Counted from the first letter of the stretch, positions 9,476 to 22,048 are shown. The stretch is DNA of 22,429 nt from Paulinella micropora (GCA_009731375.1 BJOX01000050.1:790909-813337), one strand, 5' to 3'. Program-made: numbers and translations. Notes: generated by a model not told the origin, from the letters alone.

Positions 9476-12196
9476 ATGTCGACAGAGACCGCCGAAGTGA
9501 GTGAATTCTCGGAGGCAGATCAAAGAAGAGAAGAAGAAGAAGCAGGAGGAGGAGGAGGAAGAGGATTGAATAAAGGAGGAGGAGGAGGAGGAGGAGGAGA
9601 TGGAGTAGGAGGAGTAGGAGGACGAGGAGGAGGAGGAGATGAAGGAGTAGGAGGAGGAGTATAAGAGGGCTGGGATGATGAAGGAAGATATGAAGGAGAC
9701 GAAGATGAAGGAGGATTTGAACAAGAAGGGATGGGAGGAGGAGGAGCATATGGTAATCCCATACCACCTGCCTACACGGGAGGAGGAGGACGAAAAATGA
9801 TCGACTTGATTCATAGTGATGGAGAGGAGATCACAGTGGAGGAACAACAGTGGGTGCAAGACCACTATGACCTCACTAAAGAAGAGTTTGATAACAAGAT
9901 GGGGGTAGAGAAGGATACCTATGTGTGGATCCCTCAGGATCAAAGAAGAGAGAAAAGTCGTGCTAAAAAGGATGTCTATATCCTATTATCAAACACAGCA
10001 CAGCTCCTCGGCAAACTGGTCTCTGATCCAGAAGAGAGAAAGAAGATACAGCATATCAAGTTTGGGGACACACACACCCACCTTGAATTACTCGATGCTA
10101 TCTTTGGGGTGTACACTCAAACCCTGATTTGGGAACGTACATACGGCCCACGATGTGAGGGTTACCTCCAGTACACAAACCCAAGAGCAACGGCCAGATT
10201 CCTCGCGACTGGTCAGGAGGCAGTCGATGTAACAAAAATGAAGACCAATCTGGGTTCGAAAAACTCGAGTGGCATATTTCATTTTTTTACAATGGAAATA
10301 AAGGCCTTGGAGGAGGGGAAGGCAGAGATGGAAAAAAGCATTAAGGCAGCAGGAGAAACTCATCCTGTGATTGATGAGTTAGAGAAGACCGACAGAGTTC
10401 TGACCAAGATCAGACTGTTGATGGGTGCGTTACTGCACAAGGAGGCATGGAAGAGATGGATTCCTACCAAGGATCACTCTGTCCTTAAATCACTTAGTAA
10501 CGCACCACCGGTCGCCAACAAAGCAGGTGTTGACCAATATGTGGAGAAATATAATTTTCTCAGATCTGCTTCTGAATTGGTGGCCTTTATCACTCATGCT
10601 CAAAAGCTGGTGATATCTGAGAAGAAGAAGGCGAAAGAGAATGAGGAGTTCGAGAAGACGATGAGACTGGAAAGAATGAAAGCAAAAGTGAGTGGTGCAA
10701 AGACACACCCTCCGACATATTTGACCCCACCAGCTCCTGCCCCACCAGCCCCTGCACCCTCGGGCTCAACTACGGTGGTGGTCACAAACACGGAGAAGAA
10801 GGACAGACAGAACATCATAAATGCCTTCAAGGGGAAGAAAGGAGGAGTGGCAAGTCTCATGCTATATGCCAAGACGAGCTCAGACAAAGACTCTGATGCT
10901 TCGCTTTTGAGCAAGCTCAAAGAGATCAATGCCTGCATGAAGGCTTTTCCTTGCGACGAAACGCAGGAATACGAGGCCCTTGTTACTGTTTTTGACCAAT
11001 CTCTAGTCTCGGAGGGATTTGATCTGACACAGTACAAGTTTTTGAGAAAGAAGGAGGAGATTAAGAGAAACAATGCAACAGGCCTAGACGCTCAGTGTGA
11101 ACTGGCGGTGGCCACACTCATTTCATATTTTCAATCTCATGGATACCAGCATCTCTGCACTGGTACTCTCATAGGATTTGAAATCTTTGAGACAGTGGCG
11201 ATGAGTTTGAGGAGTGCTGTTGGCTTGGCGGCGACCCTTACGGAGGTAGTTTCCTCCTATGGGCTATTCTATGGCCGCAAGTCGATCATCCTCTATTTCT
11301 TTTCGGCGTTACACACAGTTAACCCGAGTAAGCTTACTCAGCTCATACAACAATGCTCGACGTTTAGCTCAGTGAAGTCCAAGAACTTCCTCGAGACACA
11401 CGTGTTCGAAAATACGGTTCAAAGCGTTGCTCCGTCAGCACTGTTTCAAGAAGTGATGAGTGCATGCTCAAACATGGACTCGCTCACGGAGGCACATACG
11501 GCACAGGCAGGCGGTGTACCTGTTGGCGCACAAGCCACGTACACAAACAGAGTTGCCGGTTGGAAGAGACAGAGAGAGCCAGACCTGAAGACCGCATGTT
11601 GGAGGTGGTTCGCGGGCTTGCAGTGTAAGGCACAGATGGAGAACAGAGACTGCTCTTTCAATCATGATAGGCAGAACCCAACAGCAAGGGCAAATTTTCT
11701 GAGCAGGACGGAAGGCAAGGAACCGGGCCTTTTCAATATGCTTCAGATTGCCGCTGTGAACGAAGGTTGGTATGCCAATATGTGTGATGATGAGGAGTTA
11801 CGAGAGGCAATCATTACCTACATGAAGAGGATGAAGGAGAAGAAGGAGGAAAGGGAGAGACAAAAGAACTTAAAGGCCTCTCAAAGAGGACGAGAAGGAG
11901 GAGCAGGAGCAGGAGGACGAGGAGGAGGAGGAGGAGGAGGAGGACGAGGAACATGGAGAGGAGCCTCGAGGTGGCAGGGAACCCCTCAGAGAGGAAGAGG
12001 AGGAGGTCGGGGATATACCCCTTATGGAGGGAGAGCTGTTCGAGCTCCAGCCCCCCCACCCAGAGGAGGAGGAGGCTCGTGGGCAAGCTCCAACCCAAAT
12101 TTCGGTCGAGCTCAGGCCTGCAACACTTCCTCGGAGACCGATACGTCATCCTACCCGGACACTACTCAAGGTAATCGTTTCGAGGTGGTGGAATGA
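9476..12196 (+). CDS. retroelement Gag polyprotein with CCCH zinc finger, interrupted by in-frame TAA
   Basis: Structural protein of the retroelement. A frame opens at ATG 9476 (MSTETAEVSEF...), passes through Gly/Glu-rich GGA repeats, hits TAA at 9662-9664, then continues in the same frame to the next ATG at 9731 and on to TGA at 12194-12196. From 9731 the product is 821 aa. Near its C terminus (about 11595-11666) is a C-x8-C-x8-C-x3-H cluster, a CCCH-type arrangement in place of the usual CCHC zinc knuckle. It is followed by an Arg/Lys/Glu helix and an RGG-rich tail (about 11880-12090) typical of RNA binding. The central part (residues 1-550) is largely helical in character, as expected for a capsid, but I do not recognise a specific fold. 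Either the TAA disrupts the N terminus, or 9476-9664 is an upstream ORF and 9731 the true start. Confidence 0.75.
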
Positions 12197-15100
12197 CTGG
12201 AGGGGGAAGAAGAGAGGAAGGAGAAGACTGTGAAGTTTAACCCTAAAGTCACAGTGCTTTCTAATGCTGTTGTGCAGACTGGGCCAACGCTTCCTCTATG
12301 TGAAAACAAAGATGTGGGTACACAGAGACTGCAGCCCCAAGGTAGTCTCATACCCGTTCATACAGCACGGTTACCAATGATAACTGATGCAAATAGGAAG
12401 GCGAGACTTGCGATGGAGGCGAGGAGGCCAATGGCAGACGTATCGCCTCGGCCAAGCAAACAACCACGAACAGACTCAATGTCTACGGTCGCGGCGGGTG
12501 GCGAGCAAAAAGACAATGTGTGTACTCAAGTACCACAAGACAATGTCGCTCAAATAGTAAACGCACCAGTACCGCAGAATAATAAAAATGTTAATGAGGT
12601 GAAGCAGGAGGAGAAGAAGGAGGAGTTGAAAAACTTAGAGACAAGACTCCAAAATTTGGAACGTAAAGTTCTTGTTCTCGCAGCCAATATACACAGGCCC
12701 GATGCTCTGTGTTATACGGAACTTTATTGTGAAACATTGAAGACAATATTAAAAGTTGGTAATGATACGATGGCGAATATTAATATTGTCGGCAGGAAGT
12801 TTTTTAATCGATACCGGGACTGGGTGGACGGAAATATGAAAAAGTCAACGGGCACTCTCAAAGGAGTGAGCAGCCGGACGGATATCACGGGAATCATCAC
12901 ACTGACCTTTAAATTGAAATCCGCACGAGTATACCGTATGGACCTCTATGTCGTCCCCGGTTACCACGGGTCAATATTACTATCGTATGACCAATTGGCT
13001 ACGATGGGGGCTGTGATTGATTGCGCCGCACGGCGAGTGATATATGGAGTAAAAAGAGGAGAAGAGAACGATATTGATCCCTTCAACGCTACTGACTCTT
13101 ATGAGGCTTATGAGCTGAGTCTAGCGACGGATCACAAAAAGATGGCCATCGCACATGAGGCACTTGAGGTGTACGTTCACCCCCATGTCGTAAGACCGGA
13201 TGAACTGTCCTGGACCGACAATTGGGAATCCCAAGTGTGCACTGTCACAGTTCCGACATGCCATTGGGACAAAAAGTCTATTGATGACTTAATCGAGAAG
13301 CGAAAGGAGGAGATTATATGTGTCGCACAAAGAAGCCCGTCGTTGGCGAGATTCGCGGAAGGAGTAGGAACAGATGTCCATATTACTAACGGATACTGTT
13401 TCCATGCGAAAGTAGGAGAAGAAAAAAGGGAGGCGTTTGTACCAAGGAGAACGGGGCGAATCCCGGATACTCCACCAGAAACTATTAAAAGTTTTATTAC
13501 TGATTTCTGGGGTGACGAGCCCACGTGGCCGCGTTCACTGTCTGAAGTGAAGAAATGCTTACGGACTTTATTCGAAAATAATAAGCCGTATACTATTATC
13601 CTGCCATATAATGAGAAGGCGATATGGGCGCAGGAAATAAGGGACCGGCTTATTGATCATCCTATACCGGTACCCTCTCGCAAGCAACAGCTAGTGGTGG
13701 CTTGTCGTATGGGAACTCGTGAGCAGAGCAGTGCATACAAGCGGAAGCTCAGAGACCTCGACAAGTTGAAATTGATACCGCAAGCATTCACATGCTTTGA
13801 TGGTTTTTACACCCGTAAAGCTCCTTTGCAATACGCGAGACTCATTGACATGCTGGTGGAGCTCGGTAAAGATGATGAGCCGGACACGGTCACGTATGAA
13901 AAGACGGGCCTAGATGATGTCTCGGAAGAGGACTTAGGCTTGGAGGAGGACAGAGAACCCCTCAAGCAACATAAGCAGATGTCTGATGAAGATTTTCAAG
14001 AGGCGGCGCGGAAAATATTGGAAGAAGGAGTAGGCACGGAGAAGGAGAAGGAGCTTTTAAAAGCCAAATTAGAGGCGAACAAGGAAATTTTTGACCCTCC
14101 ACATGCAGGTGGTGTCAAGCCTGAAGATTTCACTGCGGTTATTTACAAAATACCGGGTGCGGAGCCGTCACCGGCACCACGAAGGGCGAATTTGAGTATA
14201 CATGAGGCGAAGATAGCGGAGGAGCTAGCAAGACAGCTGCTCAATGAGGACTTTATTGAGAGATCAACATCTCCAATAGTCTCACAACCGAGAATAGTGC
14301 CGAAGCCAGGAGGAGAATGGCGCCTGACAGTTAACTATGCTCGTGTTAACAAGGTGCTGGAGGAAGAGAGAAATCCTCTCCCGACATTAGAAGAAGGAAG
14401 GAGAGTACTGCGGAATGCAAAATTCTATTCGGTCATTGACCTTAAGAATGGCTTCTGGCAGATACCACTGGAGGAAAAGTCCAGATGGCTGACGGCGTTT
14501 GTGGTGGGTATGGAAATATACCAATGGAAAGTGCTTCCGATGGGCCTCAAGCAAGCCCCAGGACTTTTCCAGAAGGCGATGCAGAAGATGTTGAGCAGTC
14601 AGTACGATGATTTGTCTGACGGTGGCTTTATGAGAAGGCGGGGACAGAAGGCGGGAGAATATGCATTTTGCTATATCGATGACATTATCGTATACTCTAA
14701 CACAATGGAGGAGCATATCGATCATTTGTCCGATATATTCAGGCGCATCGGAGCTTTTGGCCTGAAGTGCAATCTAAAGAAGTGTCAACTTGCCAAGACG
14801 AGTGTGACATACTTAGGGTACGAGATCTCCCATAATCGAGTCTCGATATCCAAAGAGAAGAGGGAGGAGATTATGAATCGACCGATACCGAAGAACCGCA
14901 CTGAATTGCACTCATTCCTTGCGATGGCGCAATACTATAGCCAGTTTATACCCGATTGGGGTGCAACACGGGCTAAAGTGGAGAAAATGATAGATTTTGG
15001 AGACTTTGAGAAGTGGGACGAAGAGGCTTTGCAAGCGTTTCATGCGCTCAAAGATCTCATTTACAAAGACCCGAAAGACGGAGGACTGGTGTTAACGATG

Positions 15101-17927
15101 CCCGACTTTACGAAACAATTCGTAGTCGATACAGACGCATCTAAGTTTGCGATTGGGGCTGTATTACAACAAGAGGATGAGGAGAAGAAATTACGCCCAA
15201 TCATGTTTATTAGTAGGAAGTTGTGTGCGGCGGAGAGAAGCTATTGCACAAGGCAAAGAGAGGCGTTAGCAGTGGTGTGGGCCCTCAAGAGGCTCAGAGA
15301 GTATTTGTGGGGAGGACCTCAATTTACTGTCAGAACTGATCATCATAACCTGTTATGGTTGATGAATCATGAACAGACGGGACGGCTGGCGCGGTGGCAA
15401 GCGTTCTTGTCTTGTTTCGATTTTACAATGGTCCATCTACCGGGAAAGCGAAATGTGGTCGCTGATAGCCTCTCTAGGCTAGAGTTTAACTCAGAAGTAT
15501 CGGCGTTGGTGTCCACGGTGGAGATGGAAGACTTGTCCACTGACAAGGTGTATGAGGTCAGCCACATTGAGGCGATGGAGATGGCGAGTGGAGTCCGATA
15601 TGACCGCACAGGTCTACGGTACAGTCCACAAGGCCCGGATCACGGGATATGTTGTGAGCTACATACCCAGGAGGACGCTGAGTGGTCCTATGAGGTATAT
15701 GAGAATGCGAAGGCGAACATAAGAGAGGAAGAGGAGACGCAGGAAGTTTATGCGGAGCCTCCTCAAGAGCGGAGAAGTGACCTAGACGATGACCCGGAAA
15801 GAATCGGGGTACGGCTAGAAGATGGTACTATCCATATAGCCTCGCCTACCGCATGGAGGCAACAACAGGCTCAAGATCCGGAGTTTAAAGAACTGATACA
15901 GTTATATCAGAACCCGGATGAGCTACGGATGACGAAAGCGATCAAAGATCAGATGAAGGAGATGGGATGGAGAGATGGTCTACTGTGGTACAAGGGCCTT
16001 CACGGTCGCTATGCGTCACAGCCGGACAAATGGACCCTTTGGGTACCGGAGAGTCTGAGACGATTTATATTTGTCGCAGCCCACAATTGCCCACTTTTGG
16101 CGCATCCGGGTCGACAACGAACTCATATGTTCGTAGCGAGGCGATTCTGGTGGAAGAAGATGAAGGAGGAGATAGATCAGGCGGTGGATGCATGCATCCC
16201 GTGCAAGATAAACAAAACACCACTGAAGGCAAATTTCGGCCTGATTGGCGAATTTCCTCTTCATGCGGGGATGTTTGAGTTTATACACATTGATCATGTG
16301 GGACCTTTCCCAGAATCGAAGGATGGTTACAAATACCTCCTTACGGCTATTGACAGAGCCACCAACTATGTGTGGATCATCCCTGTCAAAGACGTTACCG
16401 GCAAGACGACGGCCGAGGCGCTGATCGATAGGATCATCTCACAGATCGGAGTACCAAGAAAGATATGTTCTGATCGAGGCTCGGACTTTAATAACGAGGT
16501 CATCGACAAACTATCTAAGTATTACGGGATGAAATGGCAATATGTTACTGCCTATAACCCGCGAGCAAATGGGAAAATCGAGCGGGTACACAGACCCCTC
16601 AAAGCCTCGCTAAAGATGTATTGCACGAAGAAGGAGAATCAAAGAGCATGGGTCGAGGCAGCACCATCATTTGCGTTTGCAATGAACTGTCTACCCTCTA
16701 CGGCGTTAGGAGGCTCGAAGAGCTCAATCTCGCCATATCAGTTAGTATATGGGCGTGAGCCTGATATCCCGACTTCGCTCCTTCACCCAAAAGACACTTG
16801 GGCGGATGCGGATGAGTTGTTTGGGATGAGACTTAGAGTGAAGATGGAGGCGGAACAAATAGTCAGGGCGCATAGAGAGGCGGAGCGCCGAAAGACTGAT
16901 GCTGAAGGGGTGCGACAAGCGCACTTGTATCAGATCAAATTCCAGGTCGGGGATATTGTACTGTTGTATCATCCTCAGGTCCCGAAAGGAGTCAGCTCTA
17001 AGCTGTTCACTCACTGGAAAGGACCTTATCAGATTATGGAACAGACGAGACCTCTGAACTACAAGATCAGGGGTAGAGGGAAGGTGCAAATTGTGAATGT
17101 AAGAAGGCTGATTAAGTATGATCCCTTCTTACTGGAAGATGAATCCGTTGAGGAGGCGTTAAAACGGATGAAGGATGATTTCAAAGAGGTGCCGCCCATC
17201 CACAAGGAGGCTGGCATAGACCAAGACGATGCTTATCGGGCACCGATAGCTGAGAAGGAGGAGAGTGAGGTGGACAGCAAGGAGAAGACTGACCGCATAA
17301 GCGCGGTGGGGACTCAGTCCAAGTCTCCGCGAGAGCATAGCGGAAAGAAGGAGAAGATCACAGAGGCGCAGCTAAGGAGAGCGCGGAATGATCTTATCAA
17401 CGACCAACCGAGGAAGGCGATGAGGTCGATGGGATCAAAGGACGTCCACCAGGAGGAGGAGGGGACGGACACTGACCCAAACGCGGGCAACGTTGAGATT
17501 GTCCATGAGCGATGGAAGGAAGGCGATGCGATAGCAACCATCGCATGGGTGAAAAATGTTTTCTATCTGATGAGACCAGCGGAACAACATGTCGCTGATG
17601 ACACTCTCTCAGACTTATACTTGATGCGGGTCGTGGCGGTCCCACGACAGATGCGTGTCACACGGACACTCAAAATATCATCAGCCGCAAAGATAGTACA
17701 ACCGATACTCCAGTTTTGGAGAAGTATGGACCCGGTTGAGGATCCAAAGGCAAGACATTATCTGCCAGTATATAAAGACGCAAAAAGTCTCGAGACATGG
17801 GATGATACAATTACTCCCAGAGACAAGGATCACACTGCGTGGACCATTCAGACACTGCCAAGAGGAGTGCTTGATGTCCCTTTTGAATTATCGTTGGGCG
17901 GAATCCCTAATAAGATCTGGGCGGAAT

Positions 17928-18146
17928 CCTCCTCCTCCTCCTCCTCCTCCTCCTTCTTCTTCTTCTTCTCCTTCTCCTTCTTCTTCTTCTTCTTCTTCTT
18001 CTTCTTCTTTTTCTTCTTCTTCTTCTTCTCCTTCTTCTCCTCCTTCTCCTTCTCCTTCTCCTTCTTCTTCTTCTTCTTCTTCTTCTTCTTCTTCTTCTTC
18101 TTCTTCTTCTTCTTCTTCTTCTCCTCCTCCTTCTTCTTCTTCTATA
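17928..18146 (+). repeat. TCC/TTC microsatellite fused to the 3' end of pol
   Basis: TCC units change to TTC units with some TCC interruptions. The array starts in frame directly after the last unique pol codon and ends just before the micro-exon at 18171. Ser and Phe runs in the pol frame come from this repeat. Confidence 0.95.
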
Positions 18147-18170
18147 ATTGCTCCAACGCCCTGTGTTTAG

Positions 18171-19916
<1,746 letters not shown>

Positions 19917-19922
19917 AATAAA
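19917..19922 (+). terminator. AATAAA polyadenylation signal candidate
   Basis: AATAAA directly follows the TAA stop of the Lys/Glu-rich gene. Sequence context here is AT-rich, so chance occurrence is possible. Confidence 0.35.
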
Positions 19923-20260
19923 TAAAAATATGTTTTAATATCATTTTTAAATGATTTTCTAGCTTCTCCGTGATTTCTGAGCATGTTTCGCAAGTCTTAG
20001 AAAAACCGGTCCAAACCTTGAAAAATTTTGGGAAAATGTACATACTACAGTTGGGCGAATCCCAGGTTTTAACCATTACACATTCGCCATTCTTCAACGT
20101 AGTGTGCTTGTTAAGGGAGTTGAAATTTTGATGAGTTGATATTTATCAACTACACTTTCATTCGTTTCACTCATTCTCGTTTGTTGATAAAAATCGTGAA
20201 AAGCAATAAATAAAAAAAATTAATAGATTCAGGTAATATTTTTTTTGTTATATATAAGAG
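19923..20260. other. AT-rich junction between host-like and virus-like DNA
   Basis: No supported gene. A 64-codon frame on the minus strand (20097-19903) has protein-like composition but no recognisable family. An inverted repeat lies at 20134-20151, and a TATATATAA stretch just before 20261 could be promoter sequence for the gene there. Base composition shifts to AT-rich within this segment. Confidence 0.4.
20134..20151. repeat. perfect inverted repeat upstream of the virion-type gene
   Basis: AGTTGATA, a two-base TT spacer, then TATCAACT: eight perfect base pairs. It lies 110 bases upstream of the start at 20261 and could be a regulatory palindrome or a transcript hairpin. Confidence 0.6.
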
Positions 20261-21502
20261 ATGCCCCACCAGAGAAACTTAATCGCAGAAAATCCTGACG
20301 GAGAATTTATAAATGTCAAAGTTGGATATGATGGTGATATTGAAACAAATAATTCAAAAACCGCTTTTGGCGAAGCAGTAGTAGGTCAATTAACACCAGT
20401 TTTACAGGAAATCTTTCCATATACCATTAATACTAGGATATGGACAAAAACAGAAACAAAATCGTCTGTGTCATTTTTGAATAATATGGCTGAATTGAAA
20501 ACAACTGCTGATGCTACGGCAGATGCCAGACTGGTAAGTAAAAGGAGAATAAAATATAGAACTGGAACAGGTGTCCTCGCCCGCTTTACTGCTATATGGA
20601 CAACGGATGATACAAAAGATTACTATTCATATATTGGAATAGGAAATGAACTCGTTGATGGATTTTATTTCTACAAAAATAGAGCAGGAATAAGTATTGA
20701 ACATTGTAAAGGAGGTGCCGCAGTTTATATTGACCAGGAAGACTGGGACGACCCATGCGATGGAACTTCTGCTATGCATGACTTAGACCGGAGCAAAGGA
20801 AATGTATTTCAAATTCAATTTCAGTATCTTGGGTTTGGTGCTATTAAGTTTTATATTGAAAATCCCATAACAGGATTATTTCAATTAGTTCATATGATTG
20901 ACTATGCGAATGCTAATACTGGTGTAAGCCTGCGAAATACAACATTACCTTTTACAGCAGTAATGAGAAATGATGCGGCGACTGGAATACAAACTCTTAA
21001 AACAGCAAGTGCCAGTTTATTCATTGAGGGAACGAATACGATAAACACAAGTATAACAAACGAAGTGGAAGGAAGTAAAGCAGCAAACACCATTGAAAGT
21101 CCTATGAATAGTATAAGAAACAAAGCGGTATTTGATGCGGGCGGTGCTTATTTAACAAATTATTCAAATGTTTATCCAACTTTGATAAGTATTACAAATG
21201 AAGATAGTAAGTCGTGTGTAGTAAGAATGGTATTGAATGGGACACCAACTGGCGCAGGTTTTGCAGATGTTGATTCTAAGTATTCAATTGTAGATACTGA
21301 CATAAAGGCGAGTGCTATCGCAAACGGAACAACAATTTTTAAACTTTACGTAAATTCTCAATCAACTCAACAAATAAATCTTAGAAATTATGATATATAT
21401 TTGACTCCTAGTGATGTATTGACTTTTACACAGAAATCCGTTGGAACTGCCAATAATGGTTCAAATGTTAATGTTATCGCTAATTTTATTGAGGATCAGT
21501 GA
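20261..21502 (+). CDS. virion/fibre-type protein of the kind found in large DNA viruses and phages
   Basis: 413-aa intronless ORF starting at ATG 20261, downstream of a TATATATAA stretch. The middle follows a pattern I know from uncharacterised structural or fibre-like proteins of marine phages and giant-virus or virophage-type elements: an R-x-K-Y-R-x-G-T-G block, a GIG...DGFYFYKNRAGISIEH block, then NVFQIQFQYLGFGAIKFYIE, followed by LVHMIDYANANT and LPFTAVMRND. The second half is beta-rich, Asn/Thr/Ser-rich and ends cleanly in TGA. No signal peptide or membrane segment is visible. The family assignment is from memory of the pattern, and the exact virion role is inference. Codon use is AT-rich, unlike the genes to the left. 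It is convergent with the minus-strand gene ending at 21552. Confidence 0.6.
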   Translation: MPHQRNLIAENPDGEFINVKVGYDGDIETNNSKTAFGEAVVGQLTPVLQEIFPYTINTRIWTKTETKSSVSFLNNMAELKTTADATADARLVSKRRIKYRTGTGVLARFTAIWTTDDTKDYYSYIGIGNELVDGFYFYKNRAGISIEHCKGGAAVYIDQEDWDDPCDGTSAMHDLDRSKGNVFQIQFQYLGFGAIKFYIENPITGLFQLVHMIDYANANTGVSLRNTTLPFTAVMRNDAATGIQTLKTASASLFIEGTNTINTSITNEVEGSKAANTIESPMNSIRNKAVFDAGGAYLTNYSNVYPTLISITNEDSKSCVVRMVLNGTPTGAGFADVDSKYSIVDTDIKASAIANGTTIFKLYVNSQSTQQINLRNYDIYLTPSDVLTFTQKSVGTANNGSNVNVIANFIEDQ

Positions 21503-21551
21503 TACAGAAACAAAAAAAATAATAATAAAATAAAAGGAAGGTAATGTGATA

Positions 21552-22048
21552 TTAGAGATATTTTTTTACCGCATCTTTGTTATTAAAATAAGGTTGTTGA
21601 ATTAAATATTCAAGGTATGGTTTATCAATCTTAGCGACTTCTTCGATTTTCATTTTTTATACTTACTATATTGAAGAAAAATATCGGTTTCATTTTGCTG
21701 GTCTTCTTTCTTTAATATACATCCTTCTTCTGTACATGCAGCATTCGCTATTTCTTCACCTACACAAGTGGCTTCGCCACGTTGTGACGCTTCGCTCACA
21801 TTCGCCTTTATTTCGGTAATTCTAGTCTCTTTTAAATCAGTTGTCTTAAAAGGTGTGCTTTCTTCTTGCTGACCTAAGGTCGCATGCTGACCGAAGGTCG
21901 CATCTTCAACTATGTTGGAGCCTTCAACTACGTTGGAATTGTCCGTTATGGTCTCCAATGGAATAACTACTTTCACATTGTCATCCCTCGGCTTGTATTG
22001 CTCATAGAAAGAAACAATGTCAGGTTTAGTCCATTTAATTGTTGGCAT
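21552..22048 (-). CDS. ExoX-C-like domain protein, split by a one-base frameshift
   Basis: The first frame runs from ATG at 22048 (MPTIKWTKPDIVSFYEQY...) down to TGA at about 21650. The last residues, TDIFLQYSKYKK, match the start of an ExoX-C-like domain. The rest of the domain (KIEEVAKIDKPYLEYLIQQP...) follows in the -1 frame to TAA at 21552-21554. The switch point is an A6 run directly before the TGA. The same domain, in the same arrangement, ends the gene at 22149. ExoX-C-like modules occur at the C terminus of exonuclease X and as small domains in viral proteins; here no nuclease domain is seen. The middle consists of imperfect hexapeptide repeats encoded by hairpin-containing 18-bp units. 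The frame is open upstream of 22048 but without ATG. The split may be programmed frameshifting, a sequencing error or decay. Confidence 0.6.
21766..21938 (-). repeat. 18-bp tandem units carrying hairpins with 3-nt loops
   Basis: Two adjacent 18-bp tandem pairs lie at 21867-21902 (one mismatch between units) and 21903-21938 (three mismatches). Each unit contains an 11-base hairpin: GACC-TAA-GGTC (21871-21881), GACC-GAA-GGTC (21889-21899), CAAC-TAT-GTTG (21907-21917), CAAC-TAC-GTTG (21925-21935). Further along, GTGGC-TTC-GCCAC (21768-21780) and a related imperfect hairpin at 21784-21799 show the same design. All lie inside the minus-strand coding frame and encode six-residue repeats such as ATFGQH/ATLGQQ. 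Confidence 0.85.

Larger units (their letters stand above)
8449..17927 (+). mobile_element. Ty3/gypsy-class LTR retroelement, 3' end missing
   Basis: Gag and a PR-RT-RNaseH-INT polyprotein in Ty3 order identify the class with confidence. The left boundary at 8449 is a guess from a possible TGT...ACA LTR; the coding part starts at 9476. The right boundary is the last non-repeat codon before the TCC/TTC array at 17928. No 3' LTR, polypurine tract or target duplication is visible, so the element is truncated, recombined or misassembled on that side. The coding frame is long and largely intact, which suggests a fairly young copy despite an in-frame TAA in gag. Confidence 0.85.

Noticed and set aside
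9365-9943. 192-aa minus-strand Ser-rich ORF opposite the start of gag
   Set aside because: Its Ser runs are the complement of the GGA repeat in gag, and it overlaps a well-supported coding frame.
12166-12351. Alternative genetic code with UGA or UAA as sense
   Set aside because: Neighbouring host genes end in TAA at plausible C termini, and only two in-frame stops occur in the whole gag-pol, so reassigned codons are not needed.
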